Source: Acinetobacter nosocomialis (GTDB lineage Bacteria; Pseudomonadota; Gammaproteobacteria; Pseudomonadales; Moraxellaceae). Taken from it: 64,000 bases of DNA. Made by a program: the position numbers and the translations under genes. The notes under the pieces were generated by a model. The model was not told the origin of the DNA, did no database searches, and was given only the letters and a program-made list of their open reading frames with translations. Where the stretch lies: NCBI GenBank assembly GCA_025736915.1, contig CP107049.1, forward strand, positions 2,170,001 through 2,234,000, written 5' to 3'. Shown piece after piece: positions 21,743 to 31,343 of this stretch; position 1 is the stretch's first letter; every line of letters starts with the position of its first letter.

Positions 21743-21832
21743 ACGCTATACCTAGATGTCATAGCAATTTAACTTTAGGACTCATTCAAGAAGATTTAAA
21801 TAAAATGCTGAAATTAAAACTTCTAAAAACAT

Positions 21833-21874
21833 AAAAAACTGAGCATTATCCTAATCAATATTGCTCAGTTTTTT
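21833..21874. terminator. Bidirectional terminator between the DUF2726 and RidA genes
   Basis: AAAAAACTGAGCA and TGCTCAGTTTTTT form a 13-bp stem around a 16-nt loop between convergent genes. Confidence 0.85.
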
Positions 21875-21895
21875 ATTGATTAAAATCAATGAAAA

Positions 21896-22249
21896 TTATG
21901 GAAGGACCGCAACAACCGTCATTTCTACAAGCACGTCTGGTGCATAGAGTTTTGATTCTACACATGTACGTGCTGGTGGGTGCTCTTCGCTAATCCATGC
22001 ATCCCAAACTGCATTCATTGCTGCATAATCTTTTTCAATATCTTTTAAAAAAATCATGACAGAAAGGATATGGGTTTTATCTGTGCCAGCTTCTGCCAAT
22101 AGGCGGTCAATATTATCTAAAGTTTGTTGAGTCTGTCCTGTAACATCTACGCTTGTATCATCTGCGAGTTGTCCAGCTAAGTGTACTAAATTACCTGAAG
22201 TCGCAACTTCGCAGTAGCGTGAAGTAATGTGTAAACGCTTTACCGTCAT
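21896..22249 (-). CDS. RidA family protein (YoaB/Rid-like)
   Basis: A 117-residue member of the RidA (YjgF/YER057c) family. RidA proteins hydrolyse reactive enamines and imines formed by PLP enzymes. The family signature is present: GQTQQTLDNIDRLLAEAG, and PPARTCVESKLYAPDVLVEM with the substrate-binding Arg (about 93) and the C-terminal Glu. The sequence is closer to the YoaB subgroup than to archetypal RidA. It appears to be a single gene with its own terminator. Confidence 0.88.
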   Translation of the reverse strand: MTVKRLHITSRYCEVATSGNLVHLAGQLADDTSVDVTGQTQQTLDNIDRLLAEAGTDKTHILSVMIFLKDIEKDYAAMNAVWDAWISEEHPPARTCVESKLYAPDVLVEMTVVAVLP

Positions 22250-22562
22250 AAAATGCTCTAATGTGGTTTTATTTAATAGTTTTGATTTTATGAAGAGTTA
22301 CTAGGTCGGTGCAAGCAAGTCGAAAAGAATTTCAGTAGATTATTGTGATGAAGGGATATCTAAGCCATGTATCAGAAGAGCCCTGCAATATTCGGATTTG
22401 GTCGTCACGCCAATCACAGGACGATATGCCGAAAGTAAAGGTTGCTCTGGCATGTTGCAAATACATGGATAATGAATATGCGTTGATTAGGTTACTCTAA
22501 AGTTTCAGTAAAAGGGAGTCTATTTTGTTTAAAGTTTGCTCTTTTGAGTGAAAAGTAGTCAA
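22250..22562. other. Intergenic region with a possible gene remnant
   Basis: No intact gene is present. The minus strand at 22340-22453 holds a 37-codon ORF that looks like a collapsed N-terminus of a peptidase C26 protein; see the separate entry. Confidence 0.4.
22340..22453 (-). pseudogene. Possible remnant of a PuuD-like class I glutamine amidotransferase
   Basis: The 37-residue reading frame begins MPEQPLLSAYRPVIGVTT and continues SEYCRALLIHGLDIPSS before a stop. RPVIGVTT is the usual N-terminal strand of gamma-glutamyl-GABA hydrolase-like proteins (peptidase C26), and YCRALLIHG resembles the helix after it (YxxAIxxAGG). In intact proteins about 20 residues lie between them. I infer an internally deleted, truncated relic. 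The match is short and could be chance. Confidence 0.3.
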
Positions 22563-23618
22563 TTACCAAAGGTTAAGCTGGAAGTCGTCCGCTTGCGTCT
22601 GTAATTGATAAACGCCTATACCAATCAGGCGAAACTGGAAATGGTCGGGAATCTGCATTTCATTTAATAATAAAAATAAAACTTGAATTAAGTCTTGTAG
22701 TGACTGGATAGGCCTTTTAAAGCTTTTACTATGTTGTAAAGTTTGAAAATTCTTGAGCTTAAGTTTGATATTTACACCACGTGCATTGAGCTGTTTTCTC
22801 TCTAGTGTTTGCCATACTTTTTCGGCTAATCCCTGCCAATAGGGCTGGCATTGAGCCAAAGTAAAATCACTGTCAAAAGTTGTCTCTTTCGAAATTTGTT
22901 GGCGAGCTCTTTCAGCTTGAACAGGTCTATGGTCAATGCCCTGAGCATATAGATAGAGTTGTTGTCCATATTTACCAAAGTGATGAACTAAAACAGCTTC
23001 TTCAACTTTCTGTAAATCACCTAAGGTATGTAGCTGAAGCTGTTGTAATTTTTCCTGAGTGACTTTACCCACACCAGGAATCTTTTTAAGTGGAAGGTCT
23101 TGAATAAAAGTAGCAACTTGCGAAGGTTTGATTACACATAAGCCATTAGGTTTGTTCCAATCCGAAGCAATTTTTGCCAAAAACTTATTTGGTGCCACAC
23201 CTGCTGATGCAGTAAGCCCAGTTAATCTAAAAATATCTTCTCGAATGTGCATAGCAACTTCAGTTGCACTCGCAATCTGTTTTAGATTTTCAGTGACATC
23301 CAAATAAGCTTCATCTAAAGATAAAGGTTCAATAAGAGTCGTGTATTGTTGAAAAATACTATGAATTTGAGCCGAGATCGCACGATATTTTTCAAAATTA
23401 GGCTCAATAATAACAACTTGAGGGCATAGTTTTCTTGCTTGGCTCATGGACATGGCAGAGCGTAAGCCAAACTCACGGGCAGGGTAAGAAGCTGCCGCAA
23501 TCACAGCACGCGGATGATGCGAAGAAATAACGACGGGAAGATGCTTTAGATCAGGACACTCTCGCAATTCGACCGATGCATAGAAGGCATCCATATCGAT
23601 ATGAATGATTTTGCGCAT
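22563..23618 (-). CDS. dinB: DNA polymerase IV (Y family)
   Basis: Error-prone translesion polymerase of 351 residues, the usual DinB length. It has the palm motif [11 protein letters not shown] (about 6-16) and [11 protein letters not shown] (about 102-112), which supply the catalytic acidic residues. The helix-hairpin-helix [13 protein letters not shown] is at about 185-197, and a little-finger domain follows (about 240-345). It starts one base after the stop codon of the GH25 lysozyme gene, so the two are probably cotranscribed. I see no convincing SOS box directly upstream of dinB. Confidence 0.95.
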   Translation of the reverse strand: MRKIIHIDMDAFYASVELRECPDLKHLPVVISSHHPRAVIAAASYPAREFGLRSAMSMSQARKLCPQVVIIEPNFEKYRAISAQIHSIFQQYTTLIEPLSLDEAYLDVTENLKQIASATEVAMHIREDIFRLTGLTASAGVAPNKFLAKIASDWNKPNGLCVIKPSQVATFIQDLPLKKIPGVGKVTQEKLQQLQLHTLGDLQKVEEAVLVHHFGKYGQQLYLYAQGIDHRPVQAERARQQISKETTFDSDFTLAQCQPYWQGLAEKVWQTLERKQLNARGVNIKLKLKNFQTLQHSKSFKRPIQSLQDLIQVLFLLLNEMQIPDHFQFRLIGIGVYQLQTQADDFQLNLW

Positions 23619-23619
23619 A

Positions 23620-24378
23620 TTATTGTGCTTTCACGATGCCTTGCTGCTGTAAAAATTGGTGCCATTCTTTGACTGAACCCTCATAAACATTTAAGTCTAC
23701 TGGCTTGGTCATGCCTTCAATTTTACCTTGATTACTATGCTGCCAAAAGAGCCATTTTCGCTTGTCTTTCAGCTCAGGTTTTCCTTCATAATCTCTGACC
23801 CAAAGTGGGGTATTAGGGAAACTTCCTATCAATACAATGTGGTAAAAAGTTTTGGAAATATAAAAGATAGGCTGTTTGCCATAATGCTGTTTTAGGCGGT
23901 CATGCATAATGCCTATTTCTTTAAGTAATTGTTCTTTGGTGTGCGCATTAATACAGTTGCCGTCATATTCCAAATCAATAACAGGAGGAAGGGCATCAGC
24001 TTTGTTGGGTACGGTTGCAATAAAATTTTCAGCTTGTGTTTTGCCATCACGACATAAACGGTAAAAATGATAAGCCCCAACATGAAATCCATGTTCGCGT
24101 GCTTTTAACCAGTTTTCTTGAAATTTTGGATCTTTATAATCACCGCCTTCAGTCGCTTTTAAATAGACGAATTGGAATTTTTTGGGTGATATTTTTTTCC
24201 AGTTAATATCTTCTTGATGATGAGAAACATCAAAGCCTTGAACCGGATAATCTTGAGCAATTGCTTTTTGTTGGTAGAACAGACCGAAGTAAGTGAGAAC
24301 CCCCATAACACAAGCTAAAACAATCCCAATGAGGGTGTTGTAGCGTGGTGTAGAAAAGGTTTTTGCCAGCTTGGTCAT
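23620..24378 (-). CDS. Glycoside hydrolase family 25 lysozyme, membrane-anchored
   Basis: A 252-residue muramidase-like protein. The N-terminal hydrophobic helix (about 14-36) is a signal anchor. The GH25 domain (about 45-240) opens with [16 protein letters not shown], continues with [17 protein letters not shown] and [18 protein letters not shown], and has [10 protein letters not shown] with the catalytic acidic pair. The enzymes cleave the beta-1,4 bond of peptidoglycan. It probably acts in the periplasm during wall turnover. It precedes dinB in a likely operon, an unusual pairing. Confidence 0.88.
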   Translation of the reverse strand: MTKLAKTFSTPRYNTLIGIVLACVMGVLTYFGLFYQQKAIAQDYPVQGFDVSHHQEDINWKKISPKKFQFVYLKATEGGDYKDPKFQENWLKAREHGFHVGAYHFYRLCRDGKTQAENFIATVPNKADALPPVIDLEYDGNCINAHTKEQLLKEIGIMHDRLKQHYGKQPIFYISKTFYHIVLIGSFPNTPLWVRDYEGKPELKDKRKWLFWQHSNQGKIEGMTKPVDLNVYEGSVKEWHQFLQQQGIVKAQ

Positions 24379-24455
24379 GCAAAACTCAGTATCAATATGA
24401 AGCTCACATCATAGCGTGATTTGTGAATGAGAAACCATGCTAAAAATGCAACTGC

Positions 24456-25847
24456 TTACACAGGCGTATTTTTTGGAATTTGCCAAAAGATAAGCGCAGT
24501 AATGACATTAATACAGCCTAAACAAATAAGGGTGACATGGAAGGCAGTTGTCACATGTGCTGTACCATAGTAATCGGTAAATACATTAATGAGGGTACCT
24601 GCTAGTGCAACACCAATACTCATTGAAAGCATCATAATCATTGATAGGAAACTATTCCCGCTACTTGCATCTTGTTGAGGCAAATCTTTCAAGGTAAGTG
24701 TATTCATACCCACAAACTGTAATGAGTTCAATGTACCAAATAAGAAAAAGTGTAGGGCTCTAAACCAAGTAGGTGTATCGACCGTCATAATGGCAAAAGA
24801 TGCAATACATAGACCGACTAATGTGGTGTTAATTAACAAAAAGCGGCGATAACCCATTTTCTGAATAATGGGTCTAACAATCGGCTTAGAAAAAAGCGAT
24901 CCTAATACCAGTGGAATCATCATTAAACCCGCAATGAATGGCTCAAAACCAAAAGCCACCTGTAACATAAGCGGTAAAACGAAAGGTAAGGCATTGCCAC
25001 CAAAACGGGCAAAGAAATTACCTAAAATACCAATGGCAAATATTTTATTTTTAAACAATCGGCTACGGAATAATGCATTTTGATGGGTATGTGAATGATA
25101 GGCATACCAAAGCGTTGCAATTACTCCAACTATTAATAAAGAAATACTGAACCATTTTGAATATTCACGTGAGGCAAGATGTTCAATACCCAATGACCAG
25201 CCAATCATTGCAACAACCAAAAGCACAAATCCAATAAGGTCAAAGGTTTTAACGGTAGGCTCTTTTACATTTGGCATGACCTTCAATGTCATTAATATAC
25301 CTAATATACCCATTGGAATATTAATAAGAAAAATCCAGTGCCATGTTGCCACTTCAACGAGCCAGCCACCTAGAGTTGGACCCGCTAAAGGACCAAGTAA
25401 ACCTGCCAGACTCATGAGGCTCATGGCAGCTAAGAACTGAGTTCGGGGAATAATTTTTAAAAGTGATAAACGACCAACGGGGAGTAATAACGCGCCCCCA
25501 ACACCCTGAATGACACGGAAAAATAAAAGCTCATTAAGGCTTTGAGAAAGACCACAACCTAAAGATGCAAGCGTAAAAATCACAATTGCTGATAAAAACG
25601 TATTTCTGACACCAAAGCGGTCGGCTAGCCATCCACTTAAAGGAATACAGGCCGCTACAGATAAAACATAAGCCACCACCACGCTATGCATACGTAATGG
25701 ATCTTCATTTAAATGATGTGCCATTGCAGGAATAGCAGTATTTACAATGGTGGTATCCAATGCCTGCATAAAAAAGCCAATGGAAACCAAAAGAACCAAT
25801 AGGCGATATTCAGGTTGCAAAGCTTGATGAGTCGGCGTGGCATTCAT
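24456..25847 (-). CDS. MFS multidrug efflux transporter, DHA2 (EmrB/QacA) family
   Basis: A 463-residue inner-membrane proton-coupled exporter with about 14 helices. The N-terminal half has ALDTTIVNTAIPAM (motif D1), GWLADRFGVRNTF (motif A) and RVIQGVGGALLLPVGR (motif B). Motif C, GPLAGPTLGGWLVE, marks it as a drug/H+ antiporter. Sequence and length resemble E. coli MdtD. No membrane-fusion partner gene is adjacent, so it would act alone across the inner membrane. Substrates are unknown. Confidence 0.87.
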   Translation of the reverse strand: MNATPTHQALQPEYRLLVLLVSIGFFMQALDTTIVNTAIPAMAHHLNEDPLRMHSVVVAYVLSVAACIPLSGWLADRFGVRNTFLSAIVIFTLASLGCGLSQSLNELLFFRVIQGVGGALLLPVGRLSLLKIIPRTQFLAAMSLMSLAGLLGPLAGPTLGGWLVEVATWHWIFLINIPMGILGILMTLKVMPNVKEPTVKTFDLIGFVLLVVAMIGWSLGIEHLASREYSKWFSISLLIVGVIATLWYAYHSHTHQNALFRSRLFKNKIFAIGILGNFFARFGGNALPFVLPLMLQVAFGFEPFIAGLMMIPLVLGSLFSKPIVRPIIQKMGYRRFLLINTTLVGLCIASFAIMTVDTPTWFRALHFFLFGTLNSLQFVGMNTLTLKDLPQQDASSGNSFLSMIMMLSMSIGVALAGTLINVFTDYYGTAHVTTAFHVTLICLGCINVITALIFWQIPKNTPV

Positions 25848-25973
25848 AACATTTGAAAATTAACGTTTTCGCTTAGTGTAAAACAAATTGAAAGTAAAAA
25901 GAGTAAGGCAATGTTGAGTACCCCTTTACTAAATCTAATTGCTTTTGAAGGCAACGGTGAAAATAGTTAAAAC

Positions 25974-26000
25974 AAAAAAAGCGGAAGAACCGCTTTTTTA
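25974..26000. terminator. Terminator after the LOG gene
   Basis: AAAAAAGCGG (25975-25984) and CCGCTTTTTT (25990-25999) pair around AAGAA. It lies 16 bases after the minus-strand LOG stop codon and works symmetrically. Confidence 0.87.
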
Positions 26001-26015
26001 TTGAGATAGGGGATT

Positions 26016-26639
26016 TTACACAACAAATCTCTTTGGCATTTTTAAGTTTCGAATGACGTTATAAATTTGGTCGATTTCTTCACATACAATTAATTTAGCT
26101 CGGTGCTGAAGGGGAAGGAAACCTTCTTGAACTGCATGGTCTAACTGAGCAATTAACGCATTATAAAAACCATTTACGTTATATAAAATCATAGGTTTTT
26201 GGTGCTGATTGAGTTGCCCCCATGTCGCAATTTCCAAAATTTCTTCGAATGTTCCCAAACCACCAGGTAGTGCGATAAACGCACTCGCACGCTCTGCCAT
26301 CATGGCTTTACGCTCATGCATGGTTTCTACCACATGTAATTCGGTCAGTCCTGCATGTGCGACTTCATAATCAAGCATAAATTCAGGAATGACACCTACA
26401 GCTTCTCCACCATGTGCAAGCACGCTTTCAGCGACTTGACCCATTAAACCAATGCTGGCACCGCCGTAGACCAGACCAAAACCTTGTTCAGCAATTCCGC
26501 TGGCTAATTCAATTGCCTTTTCGCGATAAATCGGGTTATTTCCTGCTCGTGAGCCACAATATAATGCAATAAGAGGTTGTGTTGTTTTTACAGCTGTTAT
26601 TGGTGAATCATTTACTGCCATTGTTAATACGCTATTCAT
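26016..26639 (-). CDS. LOG family protein (TIGR00730; cytokinin riboside 5'-phosphate phosphoribohydrolase-like)
   Basis: A 207-residue Rossmann-fold protein. It has ALYCGSRAGNNP (about 26-37), GLVYGGASIGLMG (about 55-67), and the LOG signature PGGLGTFEE (about 125-133) with Arg in HERKAMM upstream. LOG enzymes release nucleobases from nucleoside 5'-monophosphates; in bacteria the usual substrate is AMP. It is monocistronic, divergent from the TerC/CBS gene. Confidence 0.9.
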   Translation of the reverse strand: MNSVLTMAVNDSPITAVKTTQPLIALYCGSRAGNNPIYREKAIELASGIAEQGFGLVYGGASIGLMGQVAESVLAHGGEAVGVIPEFMLDYEVAHAGLTELHVVETMHERKAMMAERASAFIALPGGLGTFEEILEIATWGQLNQHQKPMILYNVNGFYNALIAQLDHAVQEGFLPLQHRAKLIVCEEIDQIYNVIRNLKMPKRFVV

Positions 26640-26965
26640 TGCTTTATTTTCACCTTATCACGTTCATATTTCTTGTCTACACTAAGCAAAAAATATGACA
26701 ACTTTATAAGCAGTTTTATAGGAAAGATTCATGTTTTGTATGGGTTTGGTGAATACATATAATGATCAAATAAAAATGATGAATTTATGTTAAATCTTGC
26801 CTATACTGAAAATTCGTTTAACAACATATGAACAAATATGGGTAGTGGTTGTAGTCGCTCCGTTTTAATTTCTTGTCCTAAAAAAACATTATTCCCCCTT
26901 TGTCTAGGCACGCCTGTTGCGTTGTCCAATAAAGATAAAATCCACCCAGCACAGGAGCAGGATCA
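26640..26965. other. Divergent intergenic region between LOG and TerC/CBS genes
   Basis: About 325 bases without a gene. A good plus-strand promoter lies at 26736-26763, which would give the TerC-family mRNA a leader of about 195 nt. I looked for a manganese (yybP-ykoY) riboswitch and did not find its conserved motifs. Confidence 0.4.
26736..26763 (+). promoter_or_regulatory. Promoter of the TerC/CBS gene
   Basis: TTGTAT (26736-26741) and a perfect TATAAT (26758-26763) with a 16-bp spacer. Confidence 0.5.
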
Positions 26966-28558
26966 ATGATCTTTGAATGGATGTCTGATCCGTCTGCTTG
27001 GGTAGGCTTAGCTACATTAATTGTTCTTGAAATCGTACTAGGGATCGATAACCTCGTCTTTATTGCCATTTTGGCTGAAAAGTTGCCACCAGAACAACGT
27101 ACTAAGGCACGTATAGTGGGTTTAATACTCGCTTTGGGAATGCGTCTTATCCTCTTAGCTTCAATTGCTTGGGTCGTGACACTCACCCAACCACTTTTCC
27201 ATATTCTTAACCATCCATTCTCTGGCCGTGATTTGATCTTGTTATTCGGTGGTGTGTTCTTGTTATTTAAAGGCACCATGGAATTGCATGAGCGGATGGA
27301 AGGTAAACAGCTTCATAAAGAAGATAATCCAGTCCATGCTGCGTTCTGGATGGTGATTGTCCAGATTGTAGTGCTTGATGCCGTATTCTCATTAGACAGC
27401 GTAATTACTGCTGTAGGTATGGTGAAAGAGCTTTCAATCATGATGGTTGCTGTTGTGATTGCTGTGGGTATCATGTTGTGGGCTTCAAGACCACTCATGG
27501 ACTTTGTAAATAAGCACCCAACAGTCGTTATTCTGTGTCTTGGCTTCTTAATGATGATTGGTTTCTCTTTGGTGGTGGAAGGTTTTGGTTTCCATATTCC
27601 GAAGGGCTACTTATATGCTGCGATTGGTTTCTCGATTTTAGTCGAAATGATCAACCAAACCATGCGCCGCAATCAAGAAAAGCTAGTGACGACTACAGAT
27701 TTACGTTATCGTACGGCTTCTGCGGTTTTACGTATGCTAGGCAGTAAAAATAGCGGTTCTACTTCAGATGCCCAAACGGCTGACAAAGAAGATGTATTGG
27801 CTACTCAAGCTTTTGCCGATGAAGTCTTTGATGAAGAAAATGGTGCTTACCACAGTGTACTTGTACAAGGTGTACTTGGGTTATCTGAACGTCCAGTAAA
27901 GTCGGTAATGACTCCACGGCCTGAGCTGGAATGGATTGACTTAGACGATGAACCGGAAGTTTTAAAAGAACGTTTAATGTCGATGACACATTCGCGTTTA
28001 ATCGTTGCTCGTGGTGAACTTGATAATATTGAAGGGATCGCGCTTACACATAAAGTTTTAAATGGCTTTATTGAAACAGGCGTGGTTGATTTCCAAAAGT
28101 ACTTACGTGAGCCAGTCATTGTGCATGAAAATGCTCAAGTGCTTATGGTAATGGAACAATTACGTCAGGCTCCTTTGCAAATGGCGATTGTTCTAAATGA
28201 ATATGGTTCAATTGAAGGTATTGCGACACCAATTGATATTTTAGAAGCTATTGCTGGTGAGTTCCCTGATGAAGATGAACTAGATGCAGCAGCTGAAAGC
28301 TTAGAAGATGGTTCTTTAATACTTGAAGGTTCAACCGATATTCGCCATGTATCGCTTTTATTAGGTCGTGATTTGGTAGATGAAAGTGAACAATATTCTA
28401 CTTTATCGGGGTATTTGTTATTCCATTTAGGTCGTTTACCTGAAAATGGTGAAACTGTTGAAGCAGATGGTTATCGCTTTGAAGTTGTAACCATGGAAGG
28501 CCATAAAATCGAGAAAGTTCATATTGTTTCTATTGAACAAGATGAATCAAAAGATTAA
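26966..28558 (+). CDS. TerC family membrane protein with CBS pair and CorC/HlyC domain (YoaE-like)
   Basis: A 530-residue inner-membrane protein. The TerC-type membrane domain (about 1-235) has [16 protein letters not shown] (about 21-36) and [18 protein letters not shown], both with the conserved Asp expected to bind a metal ion. A cytoplasmic CBS pair (about 290-420) follows, with [16 protein letters not shown] and [29 protein letters not shown] CorC_HlyC domain (about 440-520) ends it. Organisation and length match E. coli YoaE/YegH. TerC proteins export manganese or aid metalation of secreted proteins; the exact role here is inferred. A terminator follows at 28587. Confidence 0.88.
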   Translation: MIFEWMSDPSAWVGLATLIVLEIVLGIDNLVFIAILAEKLPPEQRTKARIVGLILALGMRLILLASIAWVVTLTQPLFHILNHPFSGRDLILLFGGVFLLFKGTMELHERMEGKQLHKEDNPVHAAFWMVIVQIVVLDAVFSLDSVITAVGMVKELSIMMVAVVIAVGIMLWASRPLMDFVNKHPTVVILCLGFLMMIGFSLVVEGFGFHIPKGYLYAAIGFSILVEMINQTMRRNQEKLVTTTDLRYRTASAVLRMLGSKNSGSTSDAQTADKEDVLATQAFADEVFDEENGAYHSVLVQGVLGLSERPVKSVMTPRPELEWIDLDDEPEVLKERLMSMTHSRLIVARGELDNIEGIALTHKVLNGFIETGVVDFQKYLREPVIVHENAQVLMVMEQLRQAPLQMAIVLNEYGSIEGIATPIDILEAIAGEFPDEDELDAAAESLEDGSLILEGSTDIRHVSLLLGRDLVDESEQYSTLSGYLLFHLGRLPENGETVEADGYRFEVVTMEGHKIEKVHIVSIEQDESKD

Positions 28559-28586
28559 ATGACATTTTAAGTCTAGAAACATCATA

Positions 28587-28614
28587 AAATAGCTCAACTC
28601 TGAGCTATTTTTTT
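28587..28614 (+). terminator. Terminator after the TerC/CBS gene
   Basis: Perfect 10-bp stem AAATAGCTCA / TGAGCTATTT around ACTC, with a T-run. Confidence 0.88.
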
Positions 28615-28630
28615 ATTTGAGAAACACAGA

Positions 28631-29098
28631 ATGACTCAACACACTTGTCCATGTGGAAAAGGCAGCTATTCAGAATGTTGTGAGCCTTTACATTTAGGCA
28701 CAGCAAAAGCCCTTACAGCAGAGCAGCTTATGCGTTCCCGTTATAGTGCTTTTGCATTACAGCAAATCGATTATATTGTTCAAACCACAGCATTAGGTCA
28801 ACAAGCTACTCTTGATAAAGACGCCATTGCAGATTGGAGTAAACAAAATCAATGGCTCGGTTTGGAAGTCATCCAAGCCAAAGAAAAGTTGGATAAGACC
28901 CATGCACAGGTGGAGTTCAAGGCTCATTATCATGATGGAAAAAGTGCTCAAATCCATCATGAAGTTTCACATTTTGTATATCACCAGCAACAATGGTTTT
29001 TCCTTGATCCAACAGTCGATATGCAGGTCACCATGAAACAGCCGTGTATATGCGGTTCAGGAAAAAAATTTAAGCAATGCTGTGCACAATTCCTATAA
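28631..29098 (+). CDS. YchJ family protein with SEC-C motifs at both ends
   Basis: A 155-residue protein with a zinc-binding SEC-C motif at each end: CPCGKGSYSECC (about 6-17) and CICGSGKKFKQCC (about 139-151), each Cys-x-Cys-x8-Cys-Cys. The middle is an NTF2-like YchJ domain with RSRYSAFALQQIDYIVQTT. This is the usual layout of E. coli YchJ (152 residues). Its biochemical role is unknown; SEC-C motifs bind zinc and can bind SecB or other partners. Confidence 0.9.
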   Translation: MTQHTCPCGKGSYSECCEPLHLGTAKALTAEQLMRSRYSAFALQQIDYIVQTTALGQQATLDKDAIADWSKQNQWLGLEVIQAKEKLDKTHAQVEFKAHYHDGKSAQIHHEVSHFVYHQQQWFFLDPTVDMQVTMKQPCICGSGKKFKQCCAQFL

Positions 29099-29143
29099 CT
29101 TTATCTTAAAATACGCCCACCGTTTGGCCTGAAGGAAAGGGCA

Positions 29144-29788
29144 ATGTTACTCACCGTTATTTATATTATTGCGATTACTGCTGAAGCCATGACAGGAGCA
29201 TTGTCTGCTGGGCGACGGAGTATGGACTGGTTCGGTGTCGTACTGATTGCCTGTGTAACGGCCTTGGGTGGTGGTTCTGTACGTGATGTACTACTTGGGC
29301 ACTATCCTTTAACGTGGGTAAAGCATCCTGAATACTTAGTTTTAACGTGTTGTGCTGCCTTTGTTACCATCATCATTGCCAAGTGGATGCGTCATTTACA
29401 TAACATTTTCTTGGTGCTTGATGCTTTAGGTTTGATTGGGTTTACCATTATTGGTTGTCAGATTGCCTTACAAATGGGACATGGCTTTGTCGTGTCGGCT
29501 GTAGCAGGCGTTTTGACGGGAGTTTCGGGTGGTATTTTACGTGACATCTTATGTAACGACGTCCCGTTTGTTTTCCGCCGTGAGCTTTATGCAAGTATTT
29601 CTTTTGTTGCAGTCATTTGTTATTGGGTCTGTCTAGACTTAGGTTTGAGTTTAGAACTTACCGTTATTTCAACCTTAGTATTCGGTTTTACGCTTCGTTT
29701 AATTGCCATTTATTTTGGTTTGGAAATGCCTAAATTTATTTATAAAGATGATGATGCAGAGTCGGCTTCTTCAACCGACGAACATTAA
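29144..29788 (+). CDS. Trimeric intracellular cation channel (TRIC/UPF0126) family protein
   Basis: A 214-residue inner-membrane protein with about seven helices. It has the inverted UPF0126 repeat: GALSAGRRSMDWFGVVLIACVTALGGGSVRDVLLG (first copy, about 18-52) and VVSAVAGVLTGVSGGILRDILCNDVPFVFR (second copy, about 118-147). Bacterial TRIC homologues (YicG/YadS type) form potassium-selective trimers. The tail from about residue 200 is acidic and Ser-rich. AAGGAAAGG precedes the ATG at 29144. The function is inferred from family. Confidence 0.87.
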   Translation: MLLTVIYIIAITAEAMTGALSAGRRSMDWFGVVLIACVTALGGGSVRDVLLGHYPLTWVKHPEYLVLTCCAAFVTIIIAKWMRHLHNIFLVLDALGLIGFTIIGCQIALQMGHGFVVSAVAGVLTGVSGGILRDILCNDVPFVFRRELYASISFVAVICYWVCLDLGLSLELTVISTLVFGFTLRLIAIYFGLEMPKFIYKDDDAESASSTDEH

Positions 29789-29870
29789 TCATGCAGAACT
29801 TCATGTGGGCATGATATAACAATTCTATATATGGTCTTGTCCACTTATTCTTTCCAGTAGAGTTACTCCT

Positions 29871-31190
29871 ATGGATCTGGTTTCACGTATACAAAATCTT
29901 CCAATTGGCAAATTTCACTACACACTTTTATGGGTAGTGGGGCTGGGATGGATGTTTGATGCGATGGATACCGGCATTATCGCTTTTATTATGACAACCC
30001 TTGTTAAAGACTGGTCATTAACACCAGCTGAAAGTGGTTGGATTGTCAGTATTGGCTTTGTAGGCATGGCTATAGGCGCAGTTTGTTCTGGTGCCTTGGC
30101 AGATCGTTTTGGCCGTAAAACGGTATTTGCGATTACGATGGCAATCTATAGTATTGCTACAGCCTTATGTGCTTTTGCCCCCGATCTAAAGTGGCTATTA
30201 ATTTTTCGGTTTATTGTGGGCCTAGGACTAGGTGGCCAATTACCTGTAGCAGTTACACTGGTCAGTGAATATGTTCCTGCTCATGTTCGTGGAAGATTTA
30301 TCGTTCTGCTTGAAAGCTTTTGGGGATTAGGCTGGTTAGTCGCAGCGCTCATTTCTTATTTTATTATTCCTAAATTTGGCTGGCATATTGCCTTTCTTAT
30401 GGGTGGCCTACCACTTATTTATATTTTAGTCATTTGGAAAAAAGTCCCTGAGTCGATACCGTATTTGATTAACCGTGGTCGTATTGAAGAAGCACATGCA
30501 CTGGTACAAAAACTAGAAGCCGAAGCATGCGTGCAAATTGTGCATCATATCGAAGTCGTGCCTGTGGCGATGCGACAAAAAGTTTCATTTAAACAGCTCT
30601 GGAGTGGTCAATTTGCTCGTAGAAGTTTAATGCTCTGGCTGATCTGGTTTGGAATTGTGTATTCCTATTACGGTATCTTTACTTGGTTGCCGAGTTTATT
30701 GGTGAAACAAGGCTACGACGTTGTTAAATCATTTGAATATGTATTACTTATGATTTTGGCGCAGCTACCGGGCTACTTGGCGGCAGCTTGGTTTGTTGAA
30801 CGTTTAGGTCGAAAAATTACACTCGCCGCATTTATCGGTTTTTGTGCCTTATCTGCATATTTCTTTGGACAAGCCGACAGTGTAAATAGCATTATGTTTT
30901 GGGGCTGTCTCATGTCATTCTTTAATTTGGGTGCATGGGGAGTGTTATATACCTATACGCCGGAACAATATCCGGCCAACATTCGGGCGTTTGGTTCGGG
31001 TTGGGCATCGGCAATGGGGCGTATTGGTGGAATTGTCGCGCCAATGGTCGTGACCCATATGATGGTTGCCAAAAACGGGTTTAATCACGTTTTTATGATG
31101 TTTACTGTTGTTTTACTTGCTGTAGCCTTAGTAATTTTGATATTAGGTGAAGAGACTCAAGGTAAAAGACTAGAGTCGATTGGGCTATAG
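29871..31190 (+). CDS. MFS transporter, NiaP-like (possible niacin/aromatic acid uptake)
   Basis: A 439-residue 12-helix transporter of the sugar/aromatic acid branch of the major facilitator superfamily. It has GALADRFGRKTVF (loop 2-3 motif A), RFIVGLGLGGQLPVAVTLVSEYVPAHVRGRFI and ESFWGLGWL in the N-terminal half, and TYTPEQYPANIRAFGSGWASAMGRIGG in the C-terminal half. These match the NiaP niacin transporter known from Acinetobacter baylyi and Bacillus, as I recall. No NAD-synthesis gene is adjacent, so the substrate is not certain; benzoate- or shikimate-type acids are alternatives. Confidence 0.68.
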   Translation: MDLVSRIQNLPIGKFHYTLLWVVGLGWMFDAMDTGIIAFIMTTLVKDWSLTPAESGWIVSIGFVGMAIGAVCSGALADRFGRKTVFAITMAIYSIATALCAFAPDLKWLLIFRFIVGLGLGGQLPVAVTLVSEYVPAHVRGRFIVLLESFWGLGWLVAALISYFIIPKFGWHIAFLMGGLPLIYILVIWKKVPESIPYLINRGRIEEAHALVQKLEAEACVQIVHHIEVVPVAMRQKVSFKQLWSGQFARRSLMLWLIWFGIVYSYYGIFTWLPSLLVKQGYDVVKSFEYVLLMILAQLPGYLAAAWFVERLGRKITLAAFIGFCALSAYFFGQADSVNSIMFWGCLMSFFNLGAWGVLYTYTPEQYPANIRAFGSGWASAMGRIGGIVAPMVVTHMMVAKNGFNHVFMMFTVVLLAVALVILILGEETQGKRLESIGL

Positions 31191-31343
31191 TTTCTGCCTA
31201 ACTTTATAGCAAGTAACTAAAAATATAGAGAGATAAGACATAATTTGACGCTCAGGTGACAGAGTCCCTCTTGTGTCTGTAACATAGCCCACTTAGCATA
31301 ATACACACTTAAAATAACGACTGATTTGGAAGATAAGCTGACT

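Noticed and set aside
26770..26965. Manganese (yybP-ykoY) riboswitch before the TerC-family gene
   Set aside because: The leader is long and TerC genes often have this riboswitch, but GGGTAGTGG is the only faint match and the conserved GGGGAGUAG and partner segments are absent.
31326..31343. TTG start of parC six codons upstream of the ATG
   Set aside because: The ATG at 31344 gives the known Acinetobacter length of 739 residues and no better ribosome-binding site supports the TTG.
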